Below are positions 8,799 through 17,734 of a DNA stretch of 64,000 nucleotides, piece after piece. The DNA is from Alphaproteobacteria bacterium (lineage in GTDB: Bacteria > Pseudomonadota > Alphaproteobacteria > DSM-16000 > Inquilinaceae): contig JANQIX010000034.1 of assembly GCA_028281925.1 (NCBI GenBank), positions 62,001 to 126,000 of the forward strand. Direction: 5' to 3'. Both the position numbers and the translations under genes were made by a program. The stretch's first letter is position 1; each line of letters opens with the position of its first letter. The notes below the pieces were generated by a model. It was not told the origin of the DNA and did not search any database. It saw only the letters and a list, made by a program, of their open reading frames with translations.

Positions 8799-9707
8799 CT
8801 AATCCACGGCTGGCCAGCGCCTTGGGTCCAGTAGGTGCGGCGGAATGCCTGATGCGATTCGACGCGCCTGCTCGGCCACAGCATTTTCCGGCATGGATCG
8901 AAGGACCGCGAGGTTCTCCTGCAGTTCCTCGCAATTGGCGACTCCGATGACCGCAGATGCAACCCCAGGTGTCAACAACACACCCGCAAGGGCCAGCGAC
9001 TGCAACCCGCATCCCGATTCGGCCGCCAAGCCGCGAAGCCGATGAATGGTAGGCTTGAGGGGCAGCAGATGGCCGGGCAACTCATCATCCGATAGCAGCA
9101 GGGCGCCCTGAAGGAACAGACTGCGGGCGAACACCACGACCCCCTGCTCCACACATCGGTCGATCAACCCGCTTTCGGCGAACCTCTGATCCAGCAGACT
9201 TGCAGGGAGCTGAACCAAGCCGACGCCGGGCACAGCAAGCGCGTCGGCGAGCTGCTGCGGTTCATAGACCGAAACGCCGAACGCGCCGATGCGGCCCGCA
9301 TCAACGGCCCGCTGCAGCGACGCGACGACCCCGGGGCGGTGCAGGTCCGACGCACGGTGGACAAGGTATCCGTCAAGCCGCTGAAGGCCCAGCGCGGTGA
9401 GGCTGGCCATCACGCACCTTTCCACATAGTCGGCAATCTCGCCGTCGCCAATGTCGATCGGCGGCAGCTTCGACACGATCAGCGGCTTTCGTTCGCAGCC
9501 GGCCAACCAGCCTCCGATGCGGATTTCGGCGTCGCCATAGTTGCGGGCGGTGTCCAGGCAGGTGATGCCGGCGCGCTTTGCGGCGTCGAGAGTGTCGGTC
9601 AACCCGCGATCGCCTGGCGGCTGAGTCCGCCTGGCCTTGCCATAGGGCATGCCGAACTGGACGGTGCCGAGTGTGATGCGGGACAGCGCATCGGCCGGAA
9701 AGGGCAT
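8799..9707 (-). CDS. Aldo/keto reductase
   Basis: 302-residue NAD(P)H-dependent oxidoreductase. The tetrad residues are visible: Asp and Tyr in CLDTARNYGDAE (about residues 48-55), Lys in IVSKLPP (about 79) and His in GYLVHRASD (about 110). ATG 9707 is chosen because GAGGAG lies nine bases upstream; an upstream ATG at 9731 lacks one. It is divergent from the sugar gene cluster. Aldo/keto reductases of this kind occur in sialic-acid-like sugar clusters, where they may reduce a keto sugar, but the substrate is unknown. Confidence 0.88.
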   Translation of the reverse strand: MPFPADALSRITLGTVQFGMPYGKARRTQPPGDRGLTDTLDAAKRAGITCLDTARNYGDAEIRIGGWLAGCERKPLIVSKLPPIDIGDGEIADYVERCVMASLTALGLQRLDGYLVHRASDLHRPGVVASLQRAVDAGRIGAFGVSVYEPQQLADALAVPGVGLVQLPASLLDQRFAESGLIDRCVEQGVVVFARSLFLQGALLLSDDELPGHLLPLKPTIHRLRGLAAESGCGLQSLALAGVLLTPGVASAVIGVANCEELQENLAVLRSMPENAVAEQARRIASGIPPHLLDPRRWPAVD

Positions 9708-9864
9708 ATTCGGATGCTCCTCGATCAGCATCTTGATCGACAAGGGGGCCGCGCCGGGATCTTGGCGCGTTCGCATGGCTGATCTAGAAACATTGGCAAC
9801 GATCATGCAGCAAGGGCTTGTCGTCGCGAACCGGACGGACCGGCCGAGCCGCAGCGGTGAAGAC

Positions 9865-11271
9865 ATGCCCGATAAGCCAATCGTCTGCATCCAGGGACTG
9901 GGATTCGTCGGCGCTGCCATGGCGGCCGCCGTTGCGGATGCGGTCAATGGTTCGGGCGAGCGTTTGTTCAGCGTGATCGGCGTCGAACTGGATACGCCCG
10001 CCGGGCGCAGCCGGGCGACCGCCATTAACGAAGGTCGCTTCCCGTTCCACTGCCCGGACGACAGGCTGCAGACGGCCATAACTGAGGCGTACAGGGCCGG
10101 CAATCTGCGGGCGACAACCGATGAGCCAGTCTACGAGCAGGCGGATATCGTGGTGGTCGATGTCCCGTTGGACGTTCGGGATGACAGCGACGACCCAACC
10201 TGCGACCTGTCCGGATTTGAAGCCGCGATCCGCACGCTGGGTCGGCGGCTGCGGCCCGGTTCGCTGGTGATGATCGAGACGACCGTGCCTCCGGGAACCT
10301 GCGCCAATGTGGCCGCGCCGTGCCTGGCGGCGGAGCTTCGGGCGCGAGGGTTGCCCCCGGAGTCGGTGTTGCTGGCACATTCCTATGAGCGCGTGATGCC
10401 GGGGCCGGACTATTTCGAGTCCATCGTCAACTACTGGCGCGTCTATGCCGGCCACACGGATGAAGCGGCGGATGCCTGCGAGGCGTTCCTCTCCAAGGTG
10501 GTCAATGTCGCCGACTATCCCCTCCGTCGGCTGCGGTCAACCACGGCATCGGAGACCGCGAAGGTACTGGAGAACAGCTATCGCGCCGTCAATATCGCTT
10601 TCATCGAGGAATGGGGCCGTTTGGCCGAGGCCATGGACGTCGACCTGTTTGAGGTAGTGGAAGCCGTGCGGGACCGGCCGACGCACAGCAACATCCGCCA
10701 GCCCGGCTTTGGCGTCGGCGGGTATTGCCTGCCGAAGGATCCGCTCTTTCCCGCCGTTGCCGCGCGGCTCTTCCTCGATAACGACCGGATGGCCTTCCCC
10801 TTCAGCCGCAGCGCGGTTGAGATCAACCGGCGGATGCCGGTGACCAACCTCGACCGCTTGGAGGCCGTGTTCGGCCCGGTCGGCGGCAAGACGCTGCTGC
10901 TTCTCGGCATAGCCTACCGGTCGGATGTGGACGACACGCGTTCGGCGCCGGCTGAGCTGTTCTATCGGGAAGCGTCGGCGCGTGGCGCCCGGGTAATCTG
11001 CCACGATCCGTATGTCCGCCGCTGGGAAGAGACCGGGTTGGAGATCCCGTCGGCGCTGCCGAACCCGGCGCATGCGGACGCGATCGTCTTCGCTGTCCCG
11101 CACCGGATGTACCGCGAGATGGATGTCGCCGAATGGCTCTCGCATGCCAGCCCCTTCGTCGCCAACCCCTTCGTCTACGACTGCGACAACGTTCTGGAGG
11201 ATGACATGCGCGAACGCCTGCGCGGCCTGGGCTGCCGGGTGGAGAGCACCGGCCGGGGGCTTGGGCTATGA
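9865..11271 (+). CDS. Nucleotide sugar dehydrogenase (UDP-glucose/GDP-mannose dehydrogenase family)
   Basis: 468 residues; oxidises C6 of a UDP- or GDP-sugar to the uronate with two NAD+. Motifs: N-terminal Rossmann GLGFVGAAMA (residues 11-20), ETTVPPGT, the central helix ETAKVLENSYRAVNIAF, the active-site Cys in GFGVGGYCLPKDP (about residue 292), and the C-terminal NAD domain GIAYRSDVDDTRSAPA. The frame stays open upstream; the ATG at 9865 is preferred because homology begins there (9775 is possible). It starts the long sugar cluster and overlaps the next gene by ATGA, so product and epimerase are probably linked, as for a uronic acid. Confidence 0.88.
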   Translation: MPDKPIVCIQGLGFVGAAMAAAVADAVNGSGERLFSVIGVELDTPAGRSRATAINEGRFPFHCPDDRLQTAITEAYRAGNLRATTDEPVYEQADIVVVDVPLDVRDDSDDPTCDLSGFEAAIRTLGRRLRPGSLVMIETTVPPGTCANVAAPCLAAELRARGLPPESVLLAHSYERVMPGPDYFESIVNYWRVYAGHTDEAADACEAFLSKVVNVADYPLRRLRSTTASETAKVLENSYRAVNIAFIEEWGRLAEAMDVDLFEVVEAVRDRPTHSNIRQPGFGVGGYCLPKDPLFPAVAARLFLDNDRMAFPFSRSAVEINRRMPVTNLDRLEAVFGPVGGKTLLLLGIAYRSDVDDTRSAPAELFYREASARGARVICHDPYVRRWEETGLEIPSALPNPAHADAIVFAVPHRMYREMDVAEWLSHASPFVANPFVYDCDNVLEDDMRERLRGLGCRVESTGRGLGL

Positions 11272-12260
11272 GCCGCGCACTGATAACGGGCGGAACAGGC
11301 TTCATCGGGCTGCACCTCGCAAAGGCGCTCGCCGGCCGCGATGTGCGCGTGGACCTGCTGGACCTCGCACCGCCGGATCCGACCGACACTGATCTGTCCA
11401 CGCTGATAGCCGGCGGTACGGTCACGCACATCGTGGGCGATCTTCGCGACCGGGCGACGTGGAACCATCTCGGCCGCGACTACGACCTGATCGTTCATCT
11501 TGCGGCCATGCTGGGGGTGTCGGCGGTGGCCTCGGCGCCCTACCGGGTGCTGAGCGAGAATGTCGAGACGACGGCCGCGGCGATCGAGCTTGCCCGAGGC
11601 CAGCCGCAGCTCCGGCGATTCGTTTTCGCATCGACCAGCGAAGTCTATGGCGGCACGCAAGAACAGCTGGATTTGCCCATTCCGACACCGGAGGCCGCGA
11701 TCCTGGCCTTGCCGGACCTGGACCGGCCGCGCACCTCCTACATGCTCTCGAAGATCTACGGCGAGGCCCTGACCCGCCATTCCGGCCTGCCCTACACGAT
11801 CATCCGCCCGCACAACGTCTACGGCCCTCGCATGGGCATGCGCCATGTCGTTCCCGAGATGCTGAAGCGGGCCCGGGGCCTGTCCGAAGGGCAGCCCTTC
11901 GCCGTCTATTCGGCCGACCACACCAGAACGTTCTGCTACGTCGACGATGCTGTGGAGATGATCTTGCGTGCGGCCGAGGCGCCCGCCGGCGACGGTGCTG
12001 CGATCAATATCGGCGCAGCGGCGCCGGAGATCACCATGGCCGCGCTGGGCCGTATGGTGTTGCAGATCGTCGGGCGGTCGGCGCCGATCGATCCCCAGCC
12101 GGCCACACCAGGGTCTCCGGCGCGGCGCTGCCCGGATATGGCGCGGTGCGTCGAGATCAGCGGTTTTCGTGCCGAAACCCCGCTGGAGGACGGAATTCGC
12201 CGGACCTACGACTGGTACCGCACACATCACTTTGACCGGAATGTCTCGGCCGACGCATAG
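11268..12260 (+). CDS. NAD-dependent epimerase/dehydratase (extended SDR)
   Basis: 330-residue extended short-chain dehydrogenase acting on a nucleotide sugar. TGGTGFIG at residues 8-15 binds NAD, STSEVYGG carries the catalytic Ser, and YMLSKIYGE carries the Tyr and Lys. The RPHNVYGPRMG segment is typical of UDP-sugar epimerases and decarboxylases. Coupled by ATGA to the dehydrogenase, it probably acts on the uronate made there. I see nothing that marks it as PseB or LegB (UDP-GlcNAc 4,6-dehydratase), though this cannot be excluded by eye. Confidence 0.87.
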   Translation: MSRALITGGTGFIGLHLAKALAGRDVRVDLLDLAPPDPTDTDLSTLIAGGTVTHIVGDLRDRATWNHLGRDYDLIVHLAAMLGVSAVASAPYRVLSENVETTAAAIELARGQPQLRRFVFASTSEVYGGTQEQLDLPIPTPEAAILALPDLDRPRTSYMLSKIYGEALTRHSGLPYTIIRPHNVYGPRMGMRHVVPEMLKRARGLSEGQPFAVYSADHTRTFCYVDDAVEMILRAAEAPAGDGAAINIGAAAPEITMAALGRMVLQIVGRSAPIDPQPATPGSPARRCPDMARCVEISGFRAETPLEDGIRRTYDWYRTHHFDRNVSADA

Positions 12261-12293
12261 GCCTTTCGCACTGCGGGGAAAGCGCTTGACACT

Positions 12294-12340
12294 GCGTGTT
12301 CAGACGATGAACAGTGCGCGAGTTCATCGTCTGAACACGC
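12294..12340. repeat. Perfect 19-bp inverted repeat with 9-base loop
   Basis: The left arm (12294-12312, GCGTGTTCAGACGATGAAC) is exactly complementary to the right arm (12322-12340), with AGTGCGCGA between. It lies between the epimerase and NeuD-like genes. No T-run follows on either strand, so it is not a standard intrinsic terminator. A TTGACA lies just left of it (12286-12291), so it could be an operator over a promoter, or an RNA hairpin that protects or attenuates the transcript. Confidence 0.8.
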
Positions 12341-12477
12341 GCTGAGGCGTTCGGGCGAGCGGGCATTCGGCGACCGGACGGCTGCAGGGGATCTGCTTCA
12401 CCTGCAGTGCGGTAGCATGCGCGGATCGGGGTTCACCGACCTCGCCCATCGAACTCTGAAGACATCGGTCCCACTTC

Positions 12478-13068
12478 ATGGCACGGCTGCTGCTGGCCGG
12501 GGCAAATCACGAAACCCTTGTCCTGGCTCGGCACCTTGGCCACACCGTCGTGGCCGTGGCGGACCCCGGGGTGGGCGACGGGGATTGGCACGGATTGCCG
12601 GTCCATCGCAGCGATGCCGACGCACTTCAAAGCGATGGCTATGAGGGGACCATCCTTGCCATCGACGATCCTGAAAACCGTCGCCGGGCGTTCGGGACCT
12701 ACGCAGGGGCCGGCTGCCCTCTCCCGCCGCTGATCGGCGGTGACGCGGCTGAGGGCTTGTGCCATGGCCATGGCCTGCTTGTGCAAAGGCATGCCGTGGT
12801 CTCCGTCGACTGCCGGTTCGGCATGGGGGTCAGGATCAATATCGGGGCGACGGTGATGCATGACGCCGCGGTCGGAGACTTTGTGACGATCGCGCCTCGC
12901 GCCGTTCTGTTGGGGCGCGTGACTGTCGGTGACGGCGCCTATATCGGAGCCAGTGCAACGGTCATGGGCGGTGTCACCATCGGCCAGAGGGCCGTTATCG
13001 GCGCCGCGGCGGTGGTCACGCGTGACGTTGACGACGGCGCCGTCGTCAAAGGCAACCCGGCGCGCTGA
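12478..13068 (+). CDS. NeuD/PglD-like sugar O- or N-acyltransferase
   Basis: 196 residues. An N-terminal Rossmann-like part (LLLAGANHETLVLARHLGH) precedes a left-handed beta-helix of hexapeptide repeats (for example VRINIGATVMHDAAVGDFV and YIGASATVMGGVTIG), ending with the usual VKGNPAR. This architecture is that of NeuD, PglD and LegH, which acetylate a UDP-amino sugar or sialic acid. In this context it may be the LegH-type N-acetyltransferase or an O-acetyltransferase. It begins a new sub-block after the inverted repeat. Confidence 0.85.
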   Translation: MARLLLAGANHETLVLARHLGHTVVAVADPGVGDGDWHGLPVHRSDADALQSDGYEGTILAIDDPENRRRAFGTYAGAGCPLPPLIGGDAAEGLCHGHGLLVQRHAVVSVDCRFGMGVRINIGATVMHDAAVGDFVTIAPRAVLLGRVTVGDGAYIGASATVMGGVTIGQRAVIGAAAVVTRDVDDGAVVKGNPAR

Positions 13069-13071
13069 GAC

Positions 13072-14052
13072 ATGGCGCAGATCCTGTTCAGCACCCATGC
13101 AACCGCGAATACCGGGTTCGGCCACGCGGCGCGCTGCGCACGGCTTGCCGGCCTGCTGGCCGCACGGAGACCGAGTCTCGACATCGCCCTCGAGGGCGCG
13201 TTTTCCGACAGCGCGCGGGCCCGGCTCGCCGCCATGTCCGGCTTCCGGCTGACCGCGCCCGGCGAACCCGCGGACGTCGCCATCTACGATCGGATGGACG
13301 ATGTCCAGGCCCCAGAGGTCTGGGATCCCGCCCATCTCGACGATCTCCGCCGACGCTGCCGCAGCGTGCTGTTCATGGCGAACGGCCGGCGCGACCCGGA
13401 AATGCCCGCAGAGGTGACCGCCATCGGCTACAAGCCAGGGGGCCCGCCGGCCCGGCCGCCGCGGCTGCTCTGGGGCCTGGAGTTTGCGCCGGTGGCCGGG
13501 GACATGGTGCCGGCACTGCCCATGGTGAGACAGCACGACAGCGCCCTGGTCGCGCTGGGGGGTGCACAAGGCTCGGATGGATTGCTGGCCGTGCTCGACG
13601 CAATGTCACGGATCGACGCTCTCCGCCATGTCGACGTCATCGACTCACCGGTCAATCCGATCGCAGCACCCCTGCCCGGCCTTCGGGCAAACCAAAGCCA
13701 ATCAGTCCATCGCGGTGTGCCGTCGCTGACCCCCTTTCTCGCGTCGGCCGCGGTGGTCATCGCAAGCTATGGCCACCTGGGCTACGAGGCCATGGCCTGC
13801 GGCGCGCCGCTGTGTCTTGTCGGTCAGAAGCCGTTTCAGGCCGACTACGCCGACCGGCTCGCCGAACGCGGCCTTTGCATCTCCGCAGGACTTCTGGCGG
13901 ACAACGGACCCGAGGGGCTGACTGAGGCAATTTCCGCGACGCTGTCGGCCGGCGACCAGCTAGGCCGGGCGGCGTCGGCAGCCGTGGACGGCCGCGGCCT
14001 CGACCGGATTGCGGACCTCATCCTCAGTGCCCTGGGCAGGGCCGCGGCATGA
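13072..14052 (+). CDS. PseG/SpsG-like nucleotide-sugar hydrolase or glycosyltransferase
   Basis: 326-residue GT-B-fold protein. GFGHAARCARLAGLL at residues 15-29 has the GxGHxxR signature of PseG, whose His removes UDP from 2,4-diacetamido-2,4,6-trideoxy-L-altrose; His18 is the equivalent here. The C-terminal ASYGHLGYEAMACGAPLCLV resembles the UDP-binding half. It is the more divergent of two PseG-like proteins in the window. The next gene is SpsF-like, matching the spsF/spsG pairing of spore coat polysaccharide clusters. It could make a different free sugar from the PseG at 38367. Confidence 0.72.
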   Translation: MAQILFSTHATANTGFGHAARCARLAGLLAARRPSLDIALEGAFSDSARARLAAMSGFRLTAPGEPADVAIYDRMDDVQAPEVWDPAHLDDLRRRCRSVLFMANGRRDPEMPAEVTAIGYKPGGPPARPPRLLWGLEFAPVAGDMVPALPMVRQHDSALVALGGAQGSDGLLAVLDAMSRIDALRHVDVIDSPVNPIAAPLPGLRANQSQSVHRGVPSLTPFLASAAVVIASYGHLGYEAMACGAPLCLVGQKPFQADYADRLAERGLCISAGLLADNGPEGLTEAISATLSAGDQLGRAASAAVDGRGLDRIADLILSALGRAAA

Positions 14053-14774
14053 CGGCCGCTGTGCCGCGCTGCGTCGGCGTGATCCAGGCGCGGATGAATT
14101 CCACCCGGCTGCCCGGCAAGATCCTGTTGCCGCTTGCCGGCGCCCCGATGCTGGAGCGGCTGATCGAGCGCATCCGGACCTCGCGCAGGCTGGCCGCAGT
14201 CTGCGTCGCCACAACGGACACGCCGGCCGACGATCCGGTCGTAGACCTGTGCCGGCGGGTTGGCGTACCGGCCCACCGCGGCAGCGAGGCGGACGTCCTG
14301 GGCCGCATGCTCGGCGCTGCGGACCAGCATGGCGCCGACATCATGGTGCGGCTGACGGCAGACAATCCCATCGTCGACGGGGACCTGATCGACCTGGTGC
14401 TGGACCGGATGCTGGCCGAAGACCCCGCCCCCGATTACGCGCATACTGTCGACGGTACCGGGTTTCCGTTCGGCCTGTTCGTTGAGGCCGCAACGATGCA
14501 GGCACTTCGCTACGCGGCCGCCGGTGCCGACGCGGAAGAGCGCGAGCACGTGACCCTGTTCCTGCGTCGCCGGCTAGACCGCTTCCGCATGCTGGCGGTG
14601 CCAGCCCCGGGGCCGTTTGCCGTCGATCGCGTCTCGGTCGACACGCAAGACGACTATGACGCAGTGCTCACCCTGTTCGAACATCACCACGCGCGGGACC
14701 CGCATTTCACGTTTCGCGCCCTGCTGCACAGCACGACGACAGCGATGCCCCAAGACATGACTGCCGGACAATGA
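14049..14774 (+). CDS. SpsF-like cytidylyltransferase
   Basis: 241 residues, nucleotidyltransferase A fold. VIQARMNSTRLPGKILLPL (residues 9-27) is the nucleotide-binding loop of the SpsF/NeuA relatives, and RLTADNPIVDGDLID holds the metal-binding Asp. It is coupled to the preceding PseG/SpsG-like gene by ATGA and to the following methylase gene by ATGA. It probably activates a nonulosonic or related sugar with CTP, but the substrate is uncertain because two further cytidylyltransferases lie at 27186 and 27896. Confidence 0.8.
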   Translation: MTAAVPRCVGVIQARMNSTRLPGKILLPLAGAPMLERLIERIRTSRRLAAVCVATTDTPADDPVVDLCRRVGVPAHRGSEADVLGRMLGAADQHGADIMVRLTADNPIVDGDLIDLVLDRMLAEDPAPDYAHTVDGTGFPFGLFVEAATMQALRYAAAGADAEEREHVTLFLRRRLDRFRMLAVPAPGPFAVDRVSVDTQDDYDAVLTLFEHHHARDPHFTFRALLHSTTTAMPQDMTAGQ

Positions 14775-15424
14775 CCAAGCAAACCGACACCTGGACCGGC
14801 GAATTCGGCGCCGCCTATACCCGCCGCAACACCTTCGATGCGGAGGGACTGAGGGGACTCTATCTCGACCTCTACGGCGTAGAACGGCCGGAGATGAACC
14901 GGCGCTTTCTCGATGGGCTGGACCGCGATCTGGCGGTTCTTGAGGTCGGCTGCAATATCGGCAATCAGCTCGAGTGCCTGCACGATGCGGGCTTCACCAG
15001 GCTCACGGGCATCGAACTCCAGCCGAACGCGGCCGCCCAGGCGCGGCAACGCCTGCCCGTGGCCGATATCCACGTGGGGTCAGCGTTCGCGCTGCCCTGG
15101 CCGGACGCCAGCTTCGACCTGGTCTTCACGTCCGGTGTCCTGATCCACATCGCGCCGGATGACCTGCCGCGGGCCATGACCGAGATACATCGGGTCAGCC
15201 GCCGGTGGATCTGGGGGTTTGAGTATGATGAGGAGAGCTTTCAGGAGATCCCCTATCGCGGGCATGATGCCCTGATGTGGAAGGGCCCCTATGTCCGGCT
15301 CTGGCAGGAGACCTGCCCCAATCTCACCCTCACCCGCGACGAAAGGTTTCCCTATCGCGCCCAGCCCGGCAACCGCGATGTCATGTACCTGTTTGAGAAG
15401 CCCGCGGTCTCGGATGAAGCTTAG
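14771..15424 (+). CDS. Pseudaminic acid biosynthesis-associated methylase
   Basis: 217-residue class I SAM methyltransferase. VLEVGCNIGNQL (about residues 56-67) is the SAM-binding loop, and SGVLIHIAPDDLPRAM is the region after strand 4. The N-terminal TWTGEFGAAYTRRN and central EDALMWKGPYVR-type segment (here HDALMWKGPYVR) match the family of methylases found with pseudaminic acid genes. It may methylate a hydroxyl of the sugar. It overlaps the cytidylyltransferase gene by four bases. Confidence 0.85.
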   Translation: MTKQTDTWTGEFGAAYTRRNTFDAEGLRGLYLDLYGVERPEMNRRFLDGLDRDLAVLEVGCNIGNQLECLHDAGFTRLTGIELQPNAAAQARQRLPVADIHVGSAFALPWPDASFDLVFTSGVLIHIAPDDLPRAMTEIHRVSRRWIWGFEYDEESFQEIPYRGHDALMWKGPYVRLWQETCPNLTLTRDERFPYRAQPGNRDVMYLFEKPAVSDEA

Positions 15425-15436
15425 CGTGACCTCAAT

Positions 15437-16528
15437 GTGCGACCGGCGGATGCCCGCCGAACGGCTATGGCGTCCATGACGGCAATGCCTGAAACCGCAG
15501 GCGCGACGATGAAGGTCGATGCCATCCGGCCGGATCGTCTGATGGCCGGCCAGCGTGAGGCGATGGCCCGCGACATCGCCATGCTCGCGTCCTGGCGGGA
15601 CGGGTTCGTGGACGTCGATTGCCCCGCCTGCGACAGCGACGGTCGTATCGATCTCTACGAGAAGTACGGGCTACAGCATCACCGCTGCACGAACTGCGGA
15701 ACGCAGTACATCTCTCCGCGGCCGACGGACGAGATGCTGGGCCGTTTCTATGCCCAGTCTGAGAACTATGCCTATTGGGCGGCGCATATCTATCCGGCGA
15801 GTGCGGAAACACGGCGGGTGCAGGTGTTCCGGCCACGCCTGGAACTGGTGCGCCGCGTATTGGCGGATCGCGGTCGGAAGGGCGGCACCCTGGTTGAGGT
15901 CGGTGCCGGCTATGGCATCCTGCTGGAGGAAGCGGCAGCCACTGAGCTATTCGATCGGTGCGTCGGTCTGGAGCCGTCGCCGCGGTTGGCGGAGATCTGC
16001 CGCAACCGCGGCATCGAGGTGATCGAGCAACCATACGAGACCACCGCCCTCGATCAGCCGGCTGACATCATCGTTGCCTTCGAGGTGATCGAACATCTGT
16101 TCCGGCCGGCAGACTTCACGGCCTGGCTGTTTCGCTCCGTGCGGCCCGGCGGCCTGATCCTGCTGACCTGCCCCAACATCTGCGGCTTCGACACGCTGTT
16201 GCTAGGCCGCCACTCAACGGCGGTTGACCACCAGCACCTGAACTATTTCACGCCGGCCAGCATCGCACGGCTTCTCGAGCGCTTCGGCTTCGTTGACGTG
16301 ACGGTCACGACGCCCGGACGGCTTGATGTGGACCTGGTGCGCCGCGCTTGGCGTGAAGGCGTGGTGGACGAGGCGGCCCTCGGCCCCTTCGTGGCGCATC
16401 TTCTGGACGCCAGCGACGATGCGCTCGACCAGCGATTGCAGCAGTTCCTGCAACAGGCGGGACTGTCCTCGCACATGATGGCCGTCGCTCGCCGGCCGGA
16501 TGCGTCGGGCGAAAAGGCAGCGCCTTGA
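15437..16528 (+). CDS. Class I SAM-dependent methyltransferase with N-terminal zinc-type motif
   Basis: About 330-363 residues; start uncertain (GTG 15437, or ATGs at 15467, 15476, 15485, 15509, none with a good ribosome site). An N-terminal C-x2-C pair (VDCPACDSDG) and a second (CTNCGTQYISPRP) form a likely zinc ribbon, then the methyltransferase domain with LVEVGAGYGILLEEA and FEVIEHLFRPADF. This arrangement is common in sugar methyltransferases of polysaccharide clusters. Its stop is overlapped by the TTG start of the next gene. Target sugar unknown. Confidence 0.82.
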   Translation: MRPADARRTAMASMTAMPETAGATMKVDAIRPDRLMAGQREAMARDIAMLASWRDGFVDVDCPACDSDGRIDLYEKYGLQHHRCTNCGTQYISPRPTDEMLGRFYAQSENYAYWAAHIYPASAETRRVQVFRPRLELVRRVLADRGRKGGTLVEVGAGYGILLEEAAATELFDRCVGLEPSPRLAEICRNRGIEVIEQPYETTALDQPADIIVAFEVIEHLFRPADFTAWLFRSVRPGGLILLTCPNICGFDTLLLGRHSTAVDHQHLNYFTPASIARLLERFGFVDVTVTTPGRLDVDLVRRAWREGVVDEAALGPFVAHLLDASDDALDQRLQQFLQQAGLSSHMMAVARRPDASGEKAAP

Positions 16529-17700
16529 TTGCGGTCTTCCTGAACAACAAGCTGATAACGGCCGACACCATCCTGCCGCTTATGGTCTCGGTCGGTCGCC
16601 GCGCGCCCGGACGCCGCATCCGCTACTACTGCTTCGACCGGGCCACGGAAGCGGAGATCAAACGCAACACTGTGCTTCACGACGCCGCAGTCGAGACCGG
16701 ACGGATCGTCTGCCTTGGTCGACCTGCCGGTGCGGGCCCGTTGCGGATCTTCATCCATCGCCTCGGGGTCCTCTGGCATCTGGCTGGCCTGTTCTTGCAG
16801 GCACTGCGGCCGCGCACCGTCTTCATCCATTTCAAGGCCTTGAACTTTCAGCCATTTCGGCTGCTGGCAAAGCTCAGGCCACGCGCCACCCTATTCGTTG
16901 AGGCCAATTGCTGGGGGTATCACCCCGTGATGATGGAAAAGGTTGGCAATCTGGGGCGGCCACCGCGCCGCCTGCCACCGCCCGGCGCCGGCGGTGTGAT
17001 TGTCGGGTTCGCCAAAGACTGGCCTGAACTCACCCGCGAGGAGAGTGCCGGAAAACAGCGGCTGGTCGTGCCGTCGACCCATCTCAATCGTGACTGGCTC
17101 GACTGGGTGCGCAGCCGTGCCGACAGGTATTTGGCTGCAGATCTGACGGCAGCCGGCCATCCGACGGACGCCCCGATCCTGGTCTACATTCTGTCGTATT
17201 TCGGGGAGCTCGGCTTCCTGCGCAGCCCCGACAGCATGCTCACCCTCTTCGACGAGACTATGGACGCTTTGGCCGAGGTGTCGGACCGGGCCGTCATCCT
17301 GTTGAAGCCGCATGCGATTACAGACCGGGCCGTTGTGGACGCCGCCATCGCCGCGCGCCCGCAGGCCCGATTTGCGGTCACCAATCTGCACCCGGCGGTG
17401 CTCGCGACCAGGGCTGCGGCGTTCGTTGGCAACTACTACAGCACGACCTTCGGCGATGCGACGGCGTTCGGCGTGCCCACGGTCGAGTACACGGACTATT
17501 CGGACGAGACGCTGGCCGTCACCGAAGGCGGCTCGATGCGCGGCGAGTTCGTCCGGCATTTCCTGCTGCGCAATGCGGACGATCCGACGGAGATCCATCG
17601 TCTGCTCTCCAAACTGGTCGACGTGGATCGCGGCGAGCGGGTTCCGACGCCGGCCGATGAGGATCGCCTGAGGCCCATGCTTGAGCTTTTGGCGGCCTGA
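16525..17700 (+). CDS. Putative GT-B/capsule-type surface carbohydrate transferase
   Basis: 391 residues from a TTG start that overlaps the previous stop (TTGA), with AAGG eight bases ahead. No clear single family by eye. The C-terminal half has ILLKPHAITDRAV and GNYYSTTFGDATAFGVPTVEY, which resemble the nucleotide-binding half of capsule polysaccharide/CDP-glycerol-type transferases (basic-Pro-His and Ser-Thr-Thr-x-Gly-Asp-Ala). The N-terminal half has a hydrophobic stretch near residue 80. It is one of three candidates in the cluster to attach the finished sugar. Confidence 0.6.
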   Translation: MIAVFLNNKLITADTILPLMVSVGRRAPGRRIRYYCFDRATEAEIKRNTVLHDAAVETGRIVCLGRPAGAGPLRIFIHRLGVLWHLAGLFLQALRPRTVFIHFKALNFQPFRLLAKLRPRATLFVEANCWGYHPVMMEKVGNLGRPPRRLPPPGAGGVIVGFAKDWPELTREESAGKQRLVVPSTHLNRDWLDWVRSRADRYLAADLTAAGHPTDAPILVYILSYFGELGFLRSPDSMLTLFDETMDALAEVSDRAVILLKPHAITDRAVVDAAIAARPQARFAVTNLHPAVLATRAAAFVGNYYSTTFGDATAFGVPTVEYTDYSDETLAVTEGGSMRGEFVRHFLLRNADDPTEIHRLLSKLVDVDRGERVPTPADEDRLRPMLELLAA

Positions 17701-17734
17701 TCGGCAGACTTCGGACTAAGGAAAGCAGGCACCG

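Noticed and set aside
8672-8950. Small plus-strand frame after the tandem repeat
   Set aside because: No ribosome site, and its second half is antisense to the aldo/keto reductase. Amino-acid composition looks random.
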